This document shows positions 1-10,815 of a stretch of 64,000 bases of DNA, piece after piece. Each line of letters opens with the position of its first letter. Position 1 is the first letter of the stretch. This stretch comes from Zygaena filipendulae (Eukaryota; Arthropoda; Insecta; Lepidoptera; Zygaenidae): the NCBI GenBank assembly GCA_907165275.2, contig OU015669.1, positions 8,950,501-9,014,500 on the forward strand, written 5' to 3'. Under the pieces are notes generated by a model that did no database searches, had not been told where the DNA came from, and was given only the letters and a program-made list of their open reading frames with translations. Made by a program: the position numbers and the translations under genes.

Positions 1-198
1 TTTCGGAGTTCCCGCGGAGGTTGCGGGAAAAAAGTACTCTATGTCCTTCAGTTCCCGAGGGAATTCCGGGATAAAAACTATCCTATCTTTTAAGTTGGAC
101 CATATTATAAACGGTTGCAAAATTTTATCAAAATCCGTTCAGTAGTTTCGGAGTCCATCGCGGACAAACAACGTGACACGTGATTTATATATATTAGA
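1..198 (-). mobile_element. Helitron-like element, cut by window edge
   Basis: Reads on the minus strand. Its 3' half (GGAGTTCCCGCGG text) starts before the window, and its 5' end lies at 198, where the minus strand begins TCTAATATATATAAATCA next to a T on the plus strand. That matches the TC start and A|T insertion of Helitrons. This 5' end type recurs at 43243-43437. Non-autonomous; no coding sequence. Confidence 0.65.
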
Positions 199-245
199 TA
201 TATCGTAAATGCATCGTCAAGTGAGCTCTCTGTACTACCTGATGG

Positions 246-325
246 TTGACTGGTAGAAAATGCCACTGTGGCATTAAGTCCGCCTTTTGTGCCATGATGT
301 GCATAAAGTTTAAATAAATAAATAA
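246..325 (+). repeat. LINE 3' tail with hairpin
   Basis: Contains a perfect 8-bp inverted repeat (AATGCCAC-T-GTGGCATT, 259-275), then AAGTCCGCCTTTTGTGCC and a TAAATAAATAAA tail. Copies occur at 11807-11900 and, reversed, at 42585-42655. The hairpin plus simple tail is typical of 3' UTR ends of lepidopteran non-LTR retrotransposons. No coding part is left. Confidence 0.6.
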
Positions 326-659
326 ATTAATGTCTTCAGAATATTATTATTATTATTAATTATCTTGCAAAAAATACTTAGCAACTAGCTGTCTGTAATT
401 TTTTTTTACTAAGTTTTTTCCTTTTATAGTAATCCTAGATCGTTTCTCGAACTTAACAACATCAAATAACCTAACCAAAGCACCGTGGAATCGAACCCGC
501 GACCCGCGCATAACAAGTTTGCAAGTGAGTTAGGTGTAGGCGTAGCAGTTTCACATTTGTAACTTGAGCCGTACCTGTAATTAAAGTGTTGGAGTTATAT
601 TGTCGATGGGTAGATTTTGTGTGTGTTTTTTTTTCTACACCCAAATATTCATATACTTA
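326..659. other. AT-rich stretch, weak tRNA-like box
   Basis: No gene seen. On the minus strand around 485-500 there is GGGTTCGATTCC, which resembles the internal B box of a tRNA-derived SINE, but no A box or tail could be matched with confidence. Confidence 0.3.
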
Positions 660-850
660 TTTAATATTATAAATGCGAAAGTGAATTTGTTTATTTGTTT
701 GTTGGTTACGCTTTCACGCCCCAACGGCTTGACCGATCATCATGAAATTTTTCATTACTCATACTCGGAAAGTAGGTCTGAAGTTGCCTGAGAAGCGGGT
801 TGAAAGTAACCCTTTTCAGCCCTAGGGAGAATCGCTTTCAACTGACAACT
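660..850 (+). mobile_element. Helitron-like fragment, 5' end
   Basis: Starts with the AATATTATAAATGCGAAAGT 5' text, then the GCTTTCACGCC...GACCGATCATCATGAAAT body. It departs from the family after about 760, so the 3' hairpin end is missing. Confidence 0.55.
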
Positions 851-1231
851 GTCAAATTATTAAAAAAAAAACTAGGTCTATTTTCACATTTCTATTGAAC
901 CATGTTTCAACTTTCTATACAGCCAGCGCGATGTAAAATTGAAATAACGTAAAGTTTAAGTAGGTATTAATTAAAATAAAATTCACTCACCTTTTCTTAA
1001 GCTAATTCCTATTTATATTTTTTATTTTCTTTAATTAATACTTAATAATTAAAGATAATATTTTTTTTAGGTCGCCACAATGTAAATAAAAAATACTGGC
1101 TGAATAGCTAGCCGGCCAAAGAAAAAGAAATAGGTGGGAAAGTGTCAAGCGACTATCCGATCTTCACTCATTTTTGCTTTAGCTAATTCCTATTTTTATT
1201 TTGACTTTCCTTGCATTCGTAATGAAAAGCA
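851..1231. repeat. AT-rich stretch with a 40-bp direct repeat
   Basis: A roughly 40-bp text (TTCACTCA...AGCTAATTCCTATTT) occurs at about 980-1019 and again at about 1161-1200 with a few differences. No gene or known element was recognised around it. Confidence 0.35.
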
Positions 1232-1353
1232 CAGTGTTATCCTCGGGAGAAAGACTTATTTAGTCCCTCGATCTATTAGCGCCCTCGCTACACTCGGGCG
1301 CCAAACCCCGTCTCGGGACTAAATAAGTTACTTTCACCCCTAGGATAACAATG
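1232..1353. mobile_element. 122-bp MITE with ~36-bp inverted ends
   Basis: The left end reads CAGTGTTATCCTCGGG and continues to ACTTATTTAGTCCC. The right end, reverse complemented, reads CATTGTTATCCTAGGGG and the same ACTTATTTAGTCCC. The GC-rich centre (GCGCCCTCGC) stands out in AT-rich DNA. The target duplication could not be fixed. No coding capacity. Confidence 0.6.
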
Positions 1354-1437
1354 TACTATTCCATACCTGTTGTCAAGGGTACAGAAAAGGTCATAGAGTA
1401 CTTTTGCCCTGGAGTTCCCGCGGAACTATAACTATTT
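1354..1437 (+). mobile_element. Helitron-like internal fragment
   Basis: Carries the body text GTTGTCAAGGGTACAGAAAA and GGAGTTCCCGCGG of the Helitron-like family, without either end. Confidence 0.5.
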
Positions 1438-1785
1438 TAAATGCGATAGTAGGTAACTCTTTTTATCTGCACGTATTTTACATTTTAACACCTAAGTACT
1501 CAACTGATCATCATGAAATTCTGCATACATCGTGTCAGGGCTACATAAGAGGACATTTAGGGATATTTATCTGGAAATTCCCTCGGGAACTCCGAAATAA
1601 ATGCGATTCAAATCACGTAAAATTTTGCATTTTGCAACCGCAATGAAACGTATCCTATGTCGATATCTGTACCCCTGACAACGTGTATGCAGACTTTCAT
1701 AAAGATCGGTTGAGCAGTTACAGCGTGTAAGCGTAACAAACAAATAAACAAACTTATATTCACATTTATATAATATTAAAGATAC
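1438..1785. mobile_element. Two Helitron-like fragments head to head
   Basis: 1500-1590 is plus-oriented (CATCATGAAATTCTGCATAC, then CCTCGGGAACTCCGAAAT). 1640-1785 is minus-oriented (TACCCCTGACAACGTG, ending near an AATATTAAAG 5' end). Short reading frames here on both strands are only read-through of these repeats. Confidence 0.55.
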
Positions 1786-1828
1786 CATTCAATATTCACA
1801 TCTTTAAACGTTTAAATAATTAATATAT

Positions 1829-2062
1829 GGACATAGACAAGCAATAGTGTGTTAACCCACACTGGAGAAATTTTGAGTAAATTAAAGTTTTGAAATTATA
1901 GCGCCATTTTGTATCAACATTTTTATGTTCAATATTTAGTTACATATTTAAACAATGTAATAAGCTAAACATATAATAAAAAACGTTCTCTAACTCTCAA
2001 TAAATCGTTCTGAATCAATAACTTCGTTTTGTGGGTTAATATGTTATTGCTTATCTGCGTCC
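1829..2062 (+). mobile_element. 234-bp MITE, family C, copy 1
   Basis: Inverted ends GGACATAGACAAGCAATA / (reverse) GGACGCAGATAAGCAATA, each followed by TTAACCCACA. Flanked by ATAT at 1825-1828 and 2063-2066, which fits a 4-bp target duplication. Near-identical copies lie at 60233-60468 and 61509-61743. No open frame for a transposase. Confidence 0.75.
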
Positions 2063-2720
2063 ATATGAGAATTTCCTTGCCCTAGCACTTGAAAACGATC
2101 AATTAAAATATACTCAGATTGTACCTATATTAATTAGAATAATTAGTGGAAAATCCATGTGTATGTAACTATATATATAAAAAATATAACTAGAAGCTGG
2201 TCTGTACATTTATGATAGTATAATATACATAGGTATATGTATATTTATCAGCATGTGGTAGGTACTTCAGAGAAAAAAATGCAAAGATGGACGCGTACTT
2301 AAGGAATAACACAGAATGCTTTGATCTCGCAATAAGAGTTTCCGCGGGAACCACGATATCGTTGCGGACGGAGTCACAGGACACAGCTATGTATGTAAAT
2401 AATCACATAATGTACCTATCTAAGCAAAACCGATAGGATTTCCTCAATGCAATGTGTATACTGTGTAGCGCATGCGCGAATGCACACTTACAAACATCTG
2501 GGTCAAGATCGTGCGCTCTGAATTATGAATCATTTTTCTGCGATCATAGCAATTCGTTACGAGCAATCATACGATGTCGGGAAAACATTGTTATTATGAT
2601 ATTTCGATACGCAAATAGGTATAAACGTATAATGCACCGGGGGTTTTAGATGTCAATAAAATATGTATTTATTATCGGTACAGTTCACATAATATCTAAG
2701 GTTTTTATTTTCTAGAAAAC
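2063..2720. other. Intergenic, no gene seen
   Basis: AT-rich apart from a slightly GC-richer patch at about 2450-2530. No coding homology or repeat family recognised. Confidence 0.4.
2468..2477. promoter_or_regulatory. NRF-1/EWG-type palindrome
   Basis: GCGCATGCGC is a perfect palindrome matching the core recognised by NRF-1 and its insect relative Erect wing. It is an isolated site with no gene start found nearby, so a functional role is only a guess. Confidence 0.25.
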
Positions 2721-2895
2721 CTGCCCGCCCCGCGGTTTCACCCTCGTTAATTTCAGAGTTTCCGCGGGAGTTCCGGGATAAAAAGTACCGTATGTTCTTC
2801 TCTATACCTCTGACAACGTGCATGCCAAATTTCATCGAAAACCGTTCAGCCGTTTTTGCGTGATTGAGTAAACGTATGCGAGGATAAGAGCTCGA
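2721..2895 (-). mobile_element. Helitron-like element
   Basis: Minus orientation: CGCCCCGCGGTTTCACCC near 2727, then GAGTTTCCGCGGGAGTTCCG, ACCTCTGACAACGTG and a body ending about 2895. The terminal CTAG has decayed. The 85-codon frame on the minus strand here is repeat read-through. Confidence 0.6.
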
Positions 2896-3035
2896 AAGCA
2901 GATTTTTCATCCGACTTGCTTCAAATTTATCGTCACTGCTCAGCTCCTATGTGTCTTAGCGTTTGTTTGTTTGTATACTTTATTCAGCATAAACAAAGTT
3001 TTTACAAGTTGATAAAATCTAAACAAGCGTTATGT

Positions 3036-3272
3036 TATATAGCCTATAACCTGCCCAGGAGTATGGACTACAATCGTACCAAGTTTGGTTAAAATCCCTT
3101 CATTAATTTTTGACTCATACGTGCACATACAGACAGACAGACAGACAGACAAAAAATTTACTGATTGCATTTTTGGCATCAGTATCGATCACCATTCATC
3201 CTCCAATATTAATTTTGAATATATATTCAATGTACAGAATTGACCTCTCTACAGTTTTATTATAAGTATAGA
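3036..3272 (-). repeat. Lepidopteran repeat with (GACA)n
   Basis: Holds AGCCTATAACCTGCCCAGGA, a (CAGA)n run at 3128-3150 and, on the minus strand, a 5' start TCTATACTTATAATAAAAC. I know this 5' text as a common lepidopteran repeat. It could be another Helitron-like 5' type; its 3' end is unclear. Confidence 0.45.
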
Positions 3273-3279
3273 TATTCTG

Positions 3280-3340
3280 CTAGTCCCCGCAGTTTTGCCC
3301 GTGTGACATTCGGAACTCCCGCAAGAACACCTAATTTTCT
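3280..3340 (-). mobile_element. Helitron-like 3' end fragment
   Basis: On the plus strand it starts CTAGTCCCCGCAGTTTTG, the reverse complement of the family's CTAG 3' end with its hairpin arm, and stops after about 60 bases. Confidence 0.5.
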
Positions 3341-4117
3341 TTAATAAAAACTTATTCCAGACAGTTAAAATTCAACACAATTAAAATGAAATAATGAAGA
3401 AAATTTGACTTTGAATGAAATCGGTAGCGCCGTTTTCAAATTTTTGCGGGACTTACCCTCGGGATTATTGATTTTTTTCTACAGAAAGAAATAAAAGCTA
3501 TAATTTTAGGAAGATGAATTAACTGATTTTTAATACAAAAACGACTTGTCAAAGTTCCCAAGGTCAACTCAAAACGTATGAGAAGTTCGATGAACTCTCG
3601 CTAAGGTCAGTGCTCTGGCGCATATTCATCACATCTACATCATCATGTTCTATTGGTGCTGGATGAAAACCTCCTCTACAGTATAGTAGATAAGTATAAC
3701 AAATTATATTTTGCTTGTAACCCAGTTTCTTCCGCGACTCTACATTTGCGGTAGAATTACAATAAAAAAAACCTCAAATACGTGATTTATGTTTCAAATA
3801 AAGACAGAATATATCCATGATGACTAAACTTTTAACTGTTCCTTCATATTAAAATTTTATACGTATTTAAGAGTTGATTTTTGAAAAATCCTCTCTTAAT
3901 GAGCTCCGTTCTTATTTTTAACATATACCTATCTTTTGAAAAGTAATCGACGGACGAATATTAAAAAAGGCGTGAATTGATAATACTTCTGTAGTACACC
4001 ATTTAAACTTGACCACACAAAAATTGACAACAAAATACCCACACCATTTTCTTTGGCGAGTGTGCTAGAAAATGAAAAGCCCCTTAATGCTTGCTTAAAT
4101 TCTTATTCATTATTTTT
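3341..4117. other. Intergenic, no gene seen
   Basis: AT-rich. No coding or repeat signal was recognised. Confidence 0.4.
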
Positions 4118-4330
4118 TGGATGCCAATAAGTAAAACCATATTAACACACAAAATTAAGTTATTGATAAAGAACGCTTTATTGAGAACTATAGAACTTTT
4201 TTAATTAGGTATGTGTTTAGTTGAACATCTGAATCTTGACACAAAACGGTGCTATAATTTTAAAACACGATTTACTCCAAATTTCTAAAGGGGCAAAATT
4301 TCGAGTTTAGACGCATGGTTAGAACTGAAT
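4118..4330 (-). mobile_element. MITE family C, old copy
   Basis: Aligns by eye with 60233-60468: GGATGCCAATAAG for GGACGCAGATAAG, then TTAACACACAAAATTAAG, TTATTGATAAAGAACG and GGTGCTATAATTTTAAAAC. The far end is decayed. It is clearly more diverged than the other three copies, so the family had at least two periods of activity here. Confidence 0.55.
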
Positions 4331-5337
4331 GGTGATAAATAAATCTGTCAGGAAAGGGCAAAATAATGATATTAAATCGTTTTTAAGTGGGTCCTAACAC
4401 AGTTTTTTGTGTGGTATAACTTATAATTGCAGTCACTAGACAGCACTGTTATGATAAACGCTTCACTAGCAGCATTTATCGTGAGACTGTCTCGGAAGAT
4501 GTCCGGGGGTCAACAGAAGCTCGTTCCAGTTCTCTATAAATAGACCGAGGTGGTTAGTGCCTATCGAATACACTAAGCTCTCACTGGGCCATCGACATAA
4601 TTATTGTGTAGACATAGTAATAAGATATCTGCAGGGCAATTATGTAACTTTTGTTGCTATCATATTTCAGTTTCAATAGAAAAAATAGCGATTTTCCAAT
4701 AATTAATAATGTTTAGACAGCTTTTACTTTTGAATTATGTTTATTTTGGGGTGATTACTAGATATTGTAAGTGTCAAAACTTGCGTATTGTAATCGCAAA
4801 ACCGCCATGTTTTTGATTGCAACCGAAAAATGATTGAAACAAAAGTTAGATAATGTTTGTTGTTGACGATTAGACACAGCTAAAGCAGCAGCTATGGATA
4901 AAAATATTAGAGTTACTGCTTCTGCTATTATATGAAATTGATAATATCAGCAAATTAAAAAAAAATTATATTCTATCTATGTATTACGTAAAATGTAATC
5001 AAGTTCGTTATTAAATGAACAATTATTTACTATCAGACCGGTTTAATAATAATAATAATAAAAAAGTTTATTTTGGTAAAAATCTTAGTACCTACTAGTT
5101 TAACATTTTTTTTATACATTAATTTATACCAAAAAGGTCTCAGCTCAGCATTGTTGTGGCGCAAACCACAACGCTGGTCTTCCGCGGATACCAAAATTAA
5201 ATTAATAATAGTAACTAAAACTCATCACTTCAGTGGTAACAAACAAAAAGAAAACAACAATAATCTAAAAATTAAAAAATAGTAAAAAATCTAAAAATAT
5301 AGTATTCTTTGTAAATAAAATGTAGGAAATACTGAGT
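4331..5337. other. Intergenic, no gene seen
   Basis: Contains a short inverted repeat (GATAAACGCT...AGCATTTATC, about 4455-4482) and a TATA-like site, described separately. No coding homology recognised. Confidence 0.35.
4535..4543 (+). promoter_or_regulatory. Candidate TATA box
   Basis: TATAAATAG lies in a locally GC-richer patch (4490-4580). A core promoter would start about 30 bases downstream, near 4565, but no downstream reading frame supports a gene. Confidence 0.2.
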
Positions 5338-5373
5338 GATATTGGTGATATTGGTGATATTGGTGAGTCAGAT
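5338..5373 (+). repeat. 9-bp tandem repeat
   Basis: Four perfect copies of GATATTGGT, followed after GAGTCA by one more partial unit (GATATTGGTGG). A small minisatellite. Confidence 0.8.
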
Positions 5374-7429
5374 ATTGGTGGAACTTGGTACTAGTGAACT
5401 ATAAATAAAAAAAAAAGGTTAAAAACTGCGACTCTATAACTTTTGTTTATCTAAAATGTACTTTTTTAAATTTATTTTAAAGGTTTGACTTTATTTTGAT
5501 GAAAAAATTGTTACGTTTCTAATTTTGACTATGTTTGCTATGTAGTAGATAATTTCGCCACCGTCATTTTGCTCTTTTTCAAAATCGAGGAAATCCTTTT
5601 TTGAAATCATTCAGATCTTAGCCTACGTTAATTGAAGAAAACTCTCCATCTGTTAGTATGTTTTGTTGATTATCATGCTGTCAAATTTCAATTATGTTTA
5701 TTTATAACGCAAATCCCCTACGTTTTCCACACGTGTGTTATAACATGGCAACACTATCACGATTGGTAACGGTCTCCCATTTAATATTCTAGCACCGCTC
5801 AGCTCTAGACCTAAAACACAACCTAGGTACGTGTTCAAGGTGTCTATTGTTATGTGTGTTATTGTTGATTATGCCACGAGCGTTAACTAAGCAACCGTTA
5901 AGTGTTGAATAAACTATTTGGAGTGTGGGAAAATTATTGATTACTGCATAAAGTTAGATTACTGTCTCATAGACAAAAATAACTGAATAATATAATTTTA
6001 AAAGTCACTAGGTTTGCACGTCTGTCTGTGTATCCGTTTAGTCCTTTTAAACTGGATTAGTCCTTTTAAAATGGATTTGGATGTAGCTTTAAATAGGTAT
6101 TCGTATCATTTAAATAATAGTTCAGTTTTGTGTTTTTGTAAACTACGGAGTTCTCGAGGAAAACCCAAAATTGACTAGATTTTTTTTTTAATAACGAAAC
6201 TTAAAACTCTAGGAACATTGAAAAAAAATTGAAAAAAATTCAAAATATTAAGTATCTGTAGTGACTTGATTTTCTATCGGTTCAAACGCTCAGCATCAAA
6301 ACTTCATTTGTGTATGTTATTGCTTCATTAGTTACTTCACTCTTGTGTTTTTAGCTCATCTCTGCGGTAGCTCCACAAAAATCCTTGGACGTATGGATTC
6401 AATCTCAAACTGTTTGTAATTGAGGTCATTATAATTCGATCGCGCCGCGTCGCTTGCAGTGGACGCACACCTATCATCATCTTAAATTGATAAATAATTG
6501 GAATGCACGTGTGTACTGTCGCATTGAGAAGTGTGACAATAAGAATAGGTATAAAAAAGTTAAAATTAGCTCAATTAGATGAGAAGAGTCACTTTACCTA
6601 CCTATTTCTTAGCTCGAAAATAGTTTTTTTTAAGAAATTTGTTTTCCCGTTACACTGGTCGAAATTTTTCAAAAGTTTGATCAATTTCTCAAAAATATCT
6701 TGAAGGAATATTAAAAATATTTTTATCAATTTGTTCAAAATTTTGTGATATGCTCTGGAATATTTTGAATAATTAAATTTGAATAAAACTTTTTTTTGAC
6801 CCATATATTTATTATTCTGTGCCGAATAAAAATATTGAACTTTACTCCCTATAAAAAGCAGTACTTTCGTCTGCGTCTGTACTTTCTTACTTGTCTATTG
6901 TTACAACATGATGCGTAGTTTTATCTTGTAACTGTTTCAGATACAAAAAAAAAACGAGTAATAACAATGCATTTTCACTTTGAATAAACAGAAAATGTAA
7001 AATTACGAACTCCAGAGAGATTTAGATGACGAAGCGGTAAAACTTTTAGATTTTATGGGACAATAGAATAAAAATAGTCGTCTTGTAAAACCAAACCATC
7101 GATTTTAGAGAAAATGGCAAGCAATTTGTTTTTATGCGTGACAGAAATCATAATATAATAATTTAATTTGCGTAAATAAGTACGGATTTGCTACCAATTT
7201 ATATCGGAATCTGACCTAGTTTACAAATTGAAGAACATAATTTACCAGAATAAGTATAGTTGGGGCTTTGTTATACCTATTTTTTAGTGTGTCGAGAGTA
7301 AAATTTTAGCAAGCAACGGATATCGCACACAGTCAACGAAAATTCAGTAAGTACGAGAATTGGTGCGTTCAAAGTGCGAATTCACTTCAAGGACACGCAA
7401 GTTTTATTTTTCTATACTTCGTGTCTATT
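5374..7429. other. Intergenic with faint repeat traces
   Basis: A decayed Helitron-like body may lie at about 5995-6180 (GTTTGCACGTCTGTCTGTG, GGAGTTCTCGAGGAAAA). Otherwise AT-rich sequence without recognisable genes. The short frames near 6500-6800 are low-complexity and match nothing I know. Confidence 0.3.
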
Positions 7430-7432
7430 TAA

Positions 7433-7559
7433 TGCTACTGCTCCACCTGCGTTAATGTTAACGTTGATGTTAATGTTAGTAAGTTAACGCGCTAAAATGT
7501 TGACCACATCTAAATTAGCGCACTAATTTACGCGGTAACACGCAGGTGGAGCAGTAGCA
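7433..7559. mobile_element. 127-bp MITE with TAA duplication
   Basis: Inverted ends TGCTACTGCTCCACCTGCG (left) and its reverse complement (right), about 19 perfect bases. Flanked by TAA at 7430-7432 and 7560-7562, a 3-bp duplication as made by PIF/Harbinger-type transposases. No coding capacity. Confidence 0.75.
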
Positions 7560-7562
7560 TAA

Positions 7563-8370
7563 GAAAGCACGACTTTAATTACAAGTTTTGAAGAGTGGGT
7601 ACCTACAGGTAAGTAGACTAGGGGAGAAGTTGGTAAAGAAAAGTGACATAGGCTGATATAAACTTATGTTGTAGGGTCATATTCAAAACTGGTATGAAGG
7701 ATTTTGGCAGGAACCGAAGGCATTTCGGTTGTTTTGGATGGTGATTTAGACATTAAAAAAAAACTCTAAAAGTTTATTTTGTTTAGTACACAAATAATAA
7801 GTTTAACGTTCTACATATAGACAGGCAATCAACCCGGTCTTTGAGTAAAAACCTGATAAAAGCCAGACTTTTGCGGTAAAAAAAAAATATTTGTCACACT
7901 AATTTAGTCTTCAAATTAAGACTTCATAAAAAGAACAAGATGAACCTACTACCTATCACTCGTCTTACATAAGAATTTATTACCTACATTACTTTTTGTT
8001 ATTTGTAGTGTCCAATTTCGATGGCTGCACCTTAAAAAACGACAACGACAAGCCATGATTAGATAATGATTCCTTTGTCCTTAGATATTGGAGGCAAAAA
8101 GTGTCGGACCAACGAGGGTTGCTTCATGTTCTCTAGGTGAAAACGGATTTTTGTTTCAGTTTTAATTCCAAACATTAAATTACCTACTACAAACTGCAAC
8201 TGATATTTTTTACTTATCTTCAGAAACAGCGCAAAATAGGCCCTTATCAAATACGTTCTATATGCATCCGGAATGCTAAAATCACCGACGCCATCTTCTT
8301 CTTCGGTGACTCCGGTTCCAGTGGTCGTTTTGGAAAACCAAGTGGACATTTTAGGGAAGTGGTCGTTCTC
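7563..8370. other. Intergenic, no gene recognised
   Basis: A short text at about 7688-7725 (GGATTTTGGCAGGAACCGAA) resembles 15300-15325 and 45290-45320, suggesting a small unnamed repeat. The 96-codon minus frame at 8059-8349 has no recognised family. Confidence 0.3.
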
Positions 8371-8524
8371 GACCTGAAGGATTTAAACCACAACATCATC
8401 CCCATTACAGGTCGGCAACGCACCTGCATGCCTTCTGGTGTTGCAGATGTCTATGGGCGGCGGTAATCATTTACCATCAGGTGTACCACTTGCCCGTTTG
8501 CCCCCCATGACATAAAAAAAAAAA
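8371..8524 (+). repeat. Non-LTR retroposon 3' end with A tail
   Basis: Text GGTCGGCAACGCACCTGCAT, then TCTATGGGCGGCGGTAATCA, CCCGTTTGCCCCCCATGACA and an A-run. A second copy is at 22793-22922. I know this GC-rich 3' end as a common tail of lepidopteran non-LTR elements; the exact family is not certain. Confidence 0.6.
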
Positions 8525-8882
8525 CTTGCGGCGTTCCATCGCAACTCTTAAATTAAAAAATCGAATGTCGTTATTACAGAAAGGTTAAGTCATCAGTCGT
8601 ATTAAAAGAACATGTTCTGATTATCAAATACAATACCATAACTGGCGACTAGTATTTAACCCGACGAAACCAACAAACTAAATTCAAGATTTCATATCTA
8701 ATATCCAATTAAACAAACAATGGATCGATTCTAGTGCATAATATCTCTAACAAAAGCATAAACAGAGTTAAAGGTGACAAGTTTGCTATCGTTAAAAGCA
8801 GTATCTTATCGCTGGAAAAAAAACAAGATTAATTTTTGAAGAATAATGCCCAATGGGTTAGGTATAGTTGAAAGAATTGTTT

Positions 8883-9507
8883 GTAGGTTTGTAGATTATT
8901 AAAAAATATTGGACACGTATTTTTTTCTTTTTTTACGTAATAAAAAATAACTACGATACATTGAGTTGAAATTTCGCGTGACGTAACTGTTCGGTGCAGT
9001 TTGTATGGAGGCTTATAGGTTAATGACGTCACGAGCCCCCATCCTATATCCCACGTACTACGAGCACCTCCCCGCTGATATCCGCAATGAAAACAATGAC
9101 GAAACATTTGGTCGCCGATTGAAAAACCTTCTGTTGGAAAATGTGTTATACTCTGTTGACGAATTTTTAAAAATGAAATTTAAATAACTACATATTGTAC
9201 ATTGTGTATCTTTCTATTTATTGTTATTGTGTATTTTTATAATTTAAATTTTTGACATTCTTTATTATTAATATTATTTGGATTGACATGTTTATACTTA
9301 TAAATTGTAAATGACGATCCCTCTTACGGATAACACTAGTATATATGAATGTGTATACAATGTTATTATTGTAAAAGCGAAATAAATTAATCTAATCTAA
9401 TCTAATCTAATCTATAATGCGCTATATCTATGTATATTTTTCATTAATTTGAAAAAGAAAAAAAATAAGTGTTCCTTAAATTTTTTTGTTTTCTAACTGA
9501 GGGACTA
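8883..9507 (+). mobile_element. MITE family A, split by a LINE tail
   Basis: Left part 8883-9046 (GTAGATTATTAAAAAATATT, GGACACGTATTTTTTTC, AATGACGTCACGAGC) and right part 9412-9507 (ATAATGCGCTATATC, AACTGAGGGACTA) match the uninterrupted copy at 15369-15630. The two halves are separated by about 365 bases of LINE sequence. Confidence 0.75.
9047..9411 (+). pseudogene. LINE 3' fragment (RT C-terminus and UTR)
   Basis: Encodes about 45 codons to the stop at 9187, including HLPADIRNENNDETFGRRLK, the usual C-terminal text of Jockey/CR1-type reverse transcriptase ORFs. It continues through a 3' UTR to AATAAATTAATCTAATC and a (TAATC)n tail. It is 5'-truncated, as LINE insertions usually are. An ATG at 9005 upstream belongs to the MITE, so the 60-codon frame starting there is a chimera, not a gene. 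Confidence 0.75.
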
Positions 9508-9673
9508 CCTAGAATTGTGATTTTCAAAAGTCGTCAACATCCCTATTACCTATATTATATAAATTTTAGTAGAAGATACACCTAATAATATAGGAGATTG
9601 TAAAGGGTAACAGACAAACTTAGATTATTAACAATATAATTTCAAAAAACATAATAAAATCTATCTACCTAGA

Positions 9674-9856
9674 TACCAACATTATAAATAGAAAGTTTGG
9701 ATGGATTCATGTTTGTTTCTCAATCACAGCAGGACAGCTAAACGGAATTAAATGGAATTTGGCACAGCGATAGATCACAATCTTGAGTACGTTTTATCCA
9801 GGAATTCTCGCGGGATTTCCGAAATTCCTGCGCGTGCAGTCGCGCAGCACAGCTAG
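9674..9856 (+). mobile_element. Helitron-like element
   Basis: Begins TACCAACATTATAAATAG and ends GCACAGCTAG followed by T. The 3' hairpin is imperfect (CCTGCGCGTGCAGTCGCG). Non-coding. Confidence 0.65.
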
Positions 9857-10284
9857 TACCTATCTAATAATAAAATATAAAGGTAAATAAGTTTCTTATA
9901 ACCTTTTAACAATAATTTTAAAAAGATAAAACATAACATTATAATTAGCACGAGCGATAACCCTAGCTGGCAGTAGCACGGGAGCTGCAGTCGGGTTCAA
10001 AAGCCAGTCACGAACGCGCCGCAGACAAACGATCGCCGATAGTGAACGTTATATCTACAACAAAACAATATTCAGTATTATTACTTACAGTTGTACACGA
10101 GTGGATGGATCATAGATATATAATAGTATAGTATAGAATAATGTAGAGCGATTGAAAAACGGTAGCCACCACGTTGCAATAAAACTTATCTATACACATA
10201 ATACAGTTAAAACTATATATTATAATTTGTGCGTGCACTGAAGATAATAGTTTTATAACATCACGTATTAGGTACTTTTGATAA
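9857..10284. other. Intergenic with GC-richer patch
   Basis: 9950-10070 is GC-richer than its surroundings (ACGAACGCGCCGCAGACAAA) and is followed by TTACTTACAG at 10080-10089, which could be a splice acceptor or, reversed, a donor. No coding homology, so a promoter or untranslated exon is only a possibility. Confidence 0.25.
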
Positions 10285-10594
10285 TCCTCTTCTTTATAAA
10301 TAAATACCAATGTTTGTATGTTTGATCTCTATGCGTTTTTGAACCATTAGTCCGATTGTGATGGAACTTTGGTGGGTTGTTCTGCCTGCATCCGCAAAGG
10401 TTGCTAATCCTGATATAAAAAGATCCTGCGGGAATTCCGAAATTCACGCAGGTGAATCTCCGAAAAAGTTTTATCGAATTTTGACGGGACTTTCACAGCT
10501 AATTAGCTGATGTCATAAGGAGTTATTTGGGCTATTTTGGAGTTTCTGCGCTAATTCCGAAACTCACGCGGGTGAAACCGCGGGGCTCGGCTAG
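10285..10594 (+). mobile_element. Helitron-like element, long form
   Basis: Begins TCCTCTTCTTTATAAATA after an A, contains GGGACTTTCACAGCTAATTA, and ends CGCGGGTGAAACCGCGG-GGCTCGGCTAG followed by T. The body contains a second internal hairpin end (about 10430-10460), suggesting a duplicated 3' region. Confidence 0.6.
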
Positions 10595-10815
10595 TAAAAT
10601 ATAATTAGGTATTAATTACCAATTCAAGTAATAAGGATAACAATATTAACGTATGGGTCGTAATTGATATCACTAGATAGATCCAAAACAATGATGTTTT
10701 TAATTTCTATCTAGACAGTCTGTATACCTAGGCAGGTAGGTATGTACTTACCGAATACCTATATCGACTTGAATTTTTGCAGTTTTGTGTAAATTCATAT
10801 CGATTTTAAATATAT

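Noticed and set aside
5338..5373. CRISPR-like array
   Set aside because: Nine-base perfect tandem units with no spacers, in a eukaryotic context; a minisatellite.
6598..6804. Overlapping frames on both strands near 6.6 kb
   Set aside because: Phe/Lys/Ile-rich text expected from AT-rich DNA; no family.
9005..9187. Small intact gene with good C-terminal RT similarity
   Set aside because: The start codon is in a MITE and the rest in a LINE inserted into it; a chimera, not a gene.
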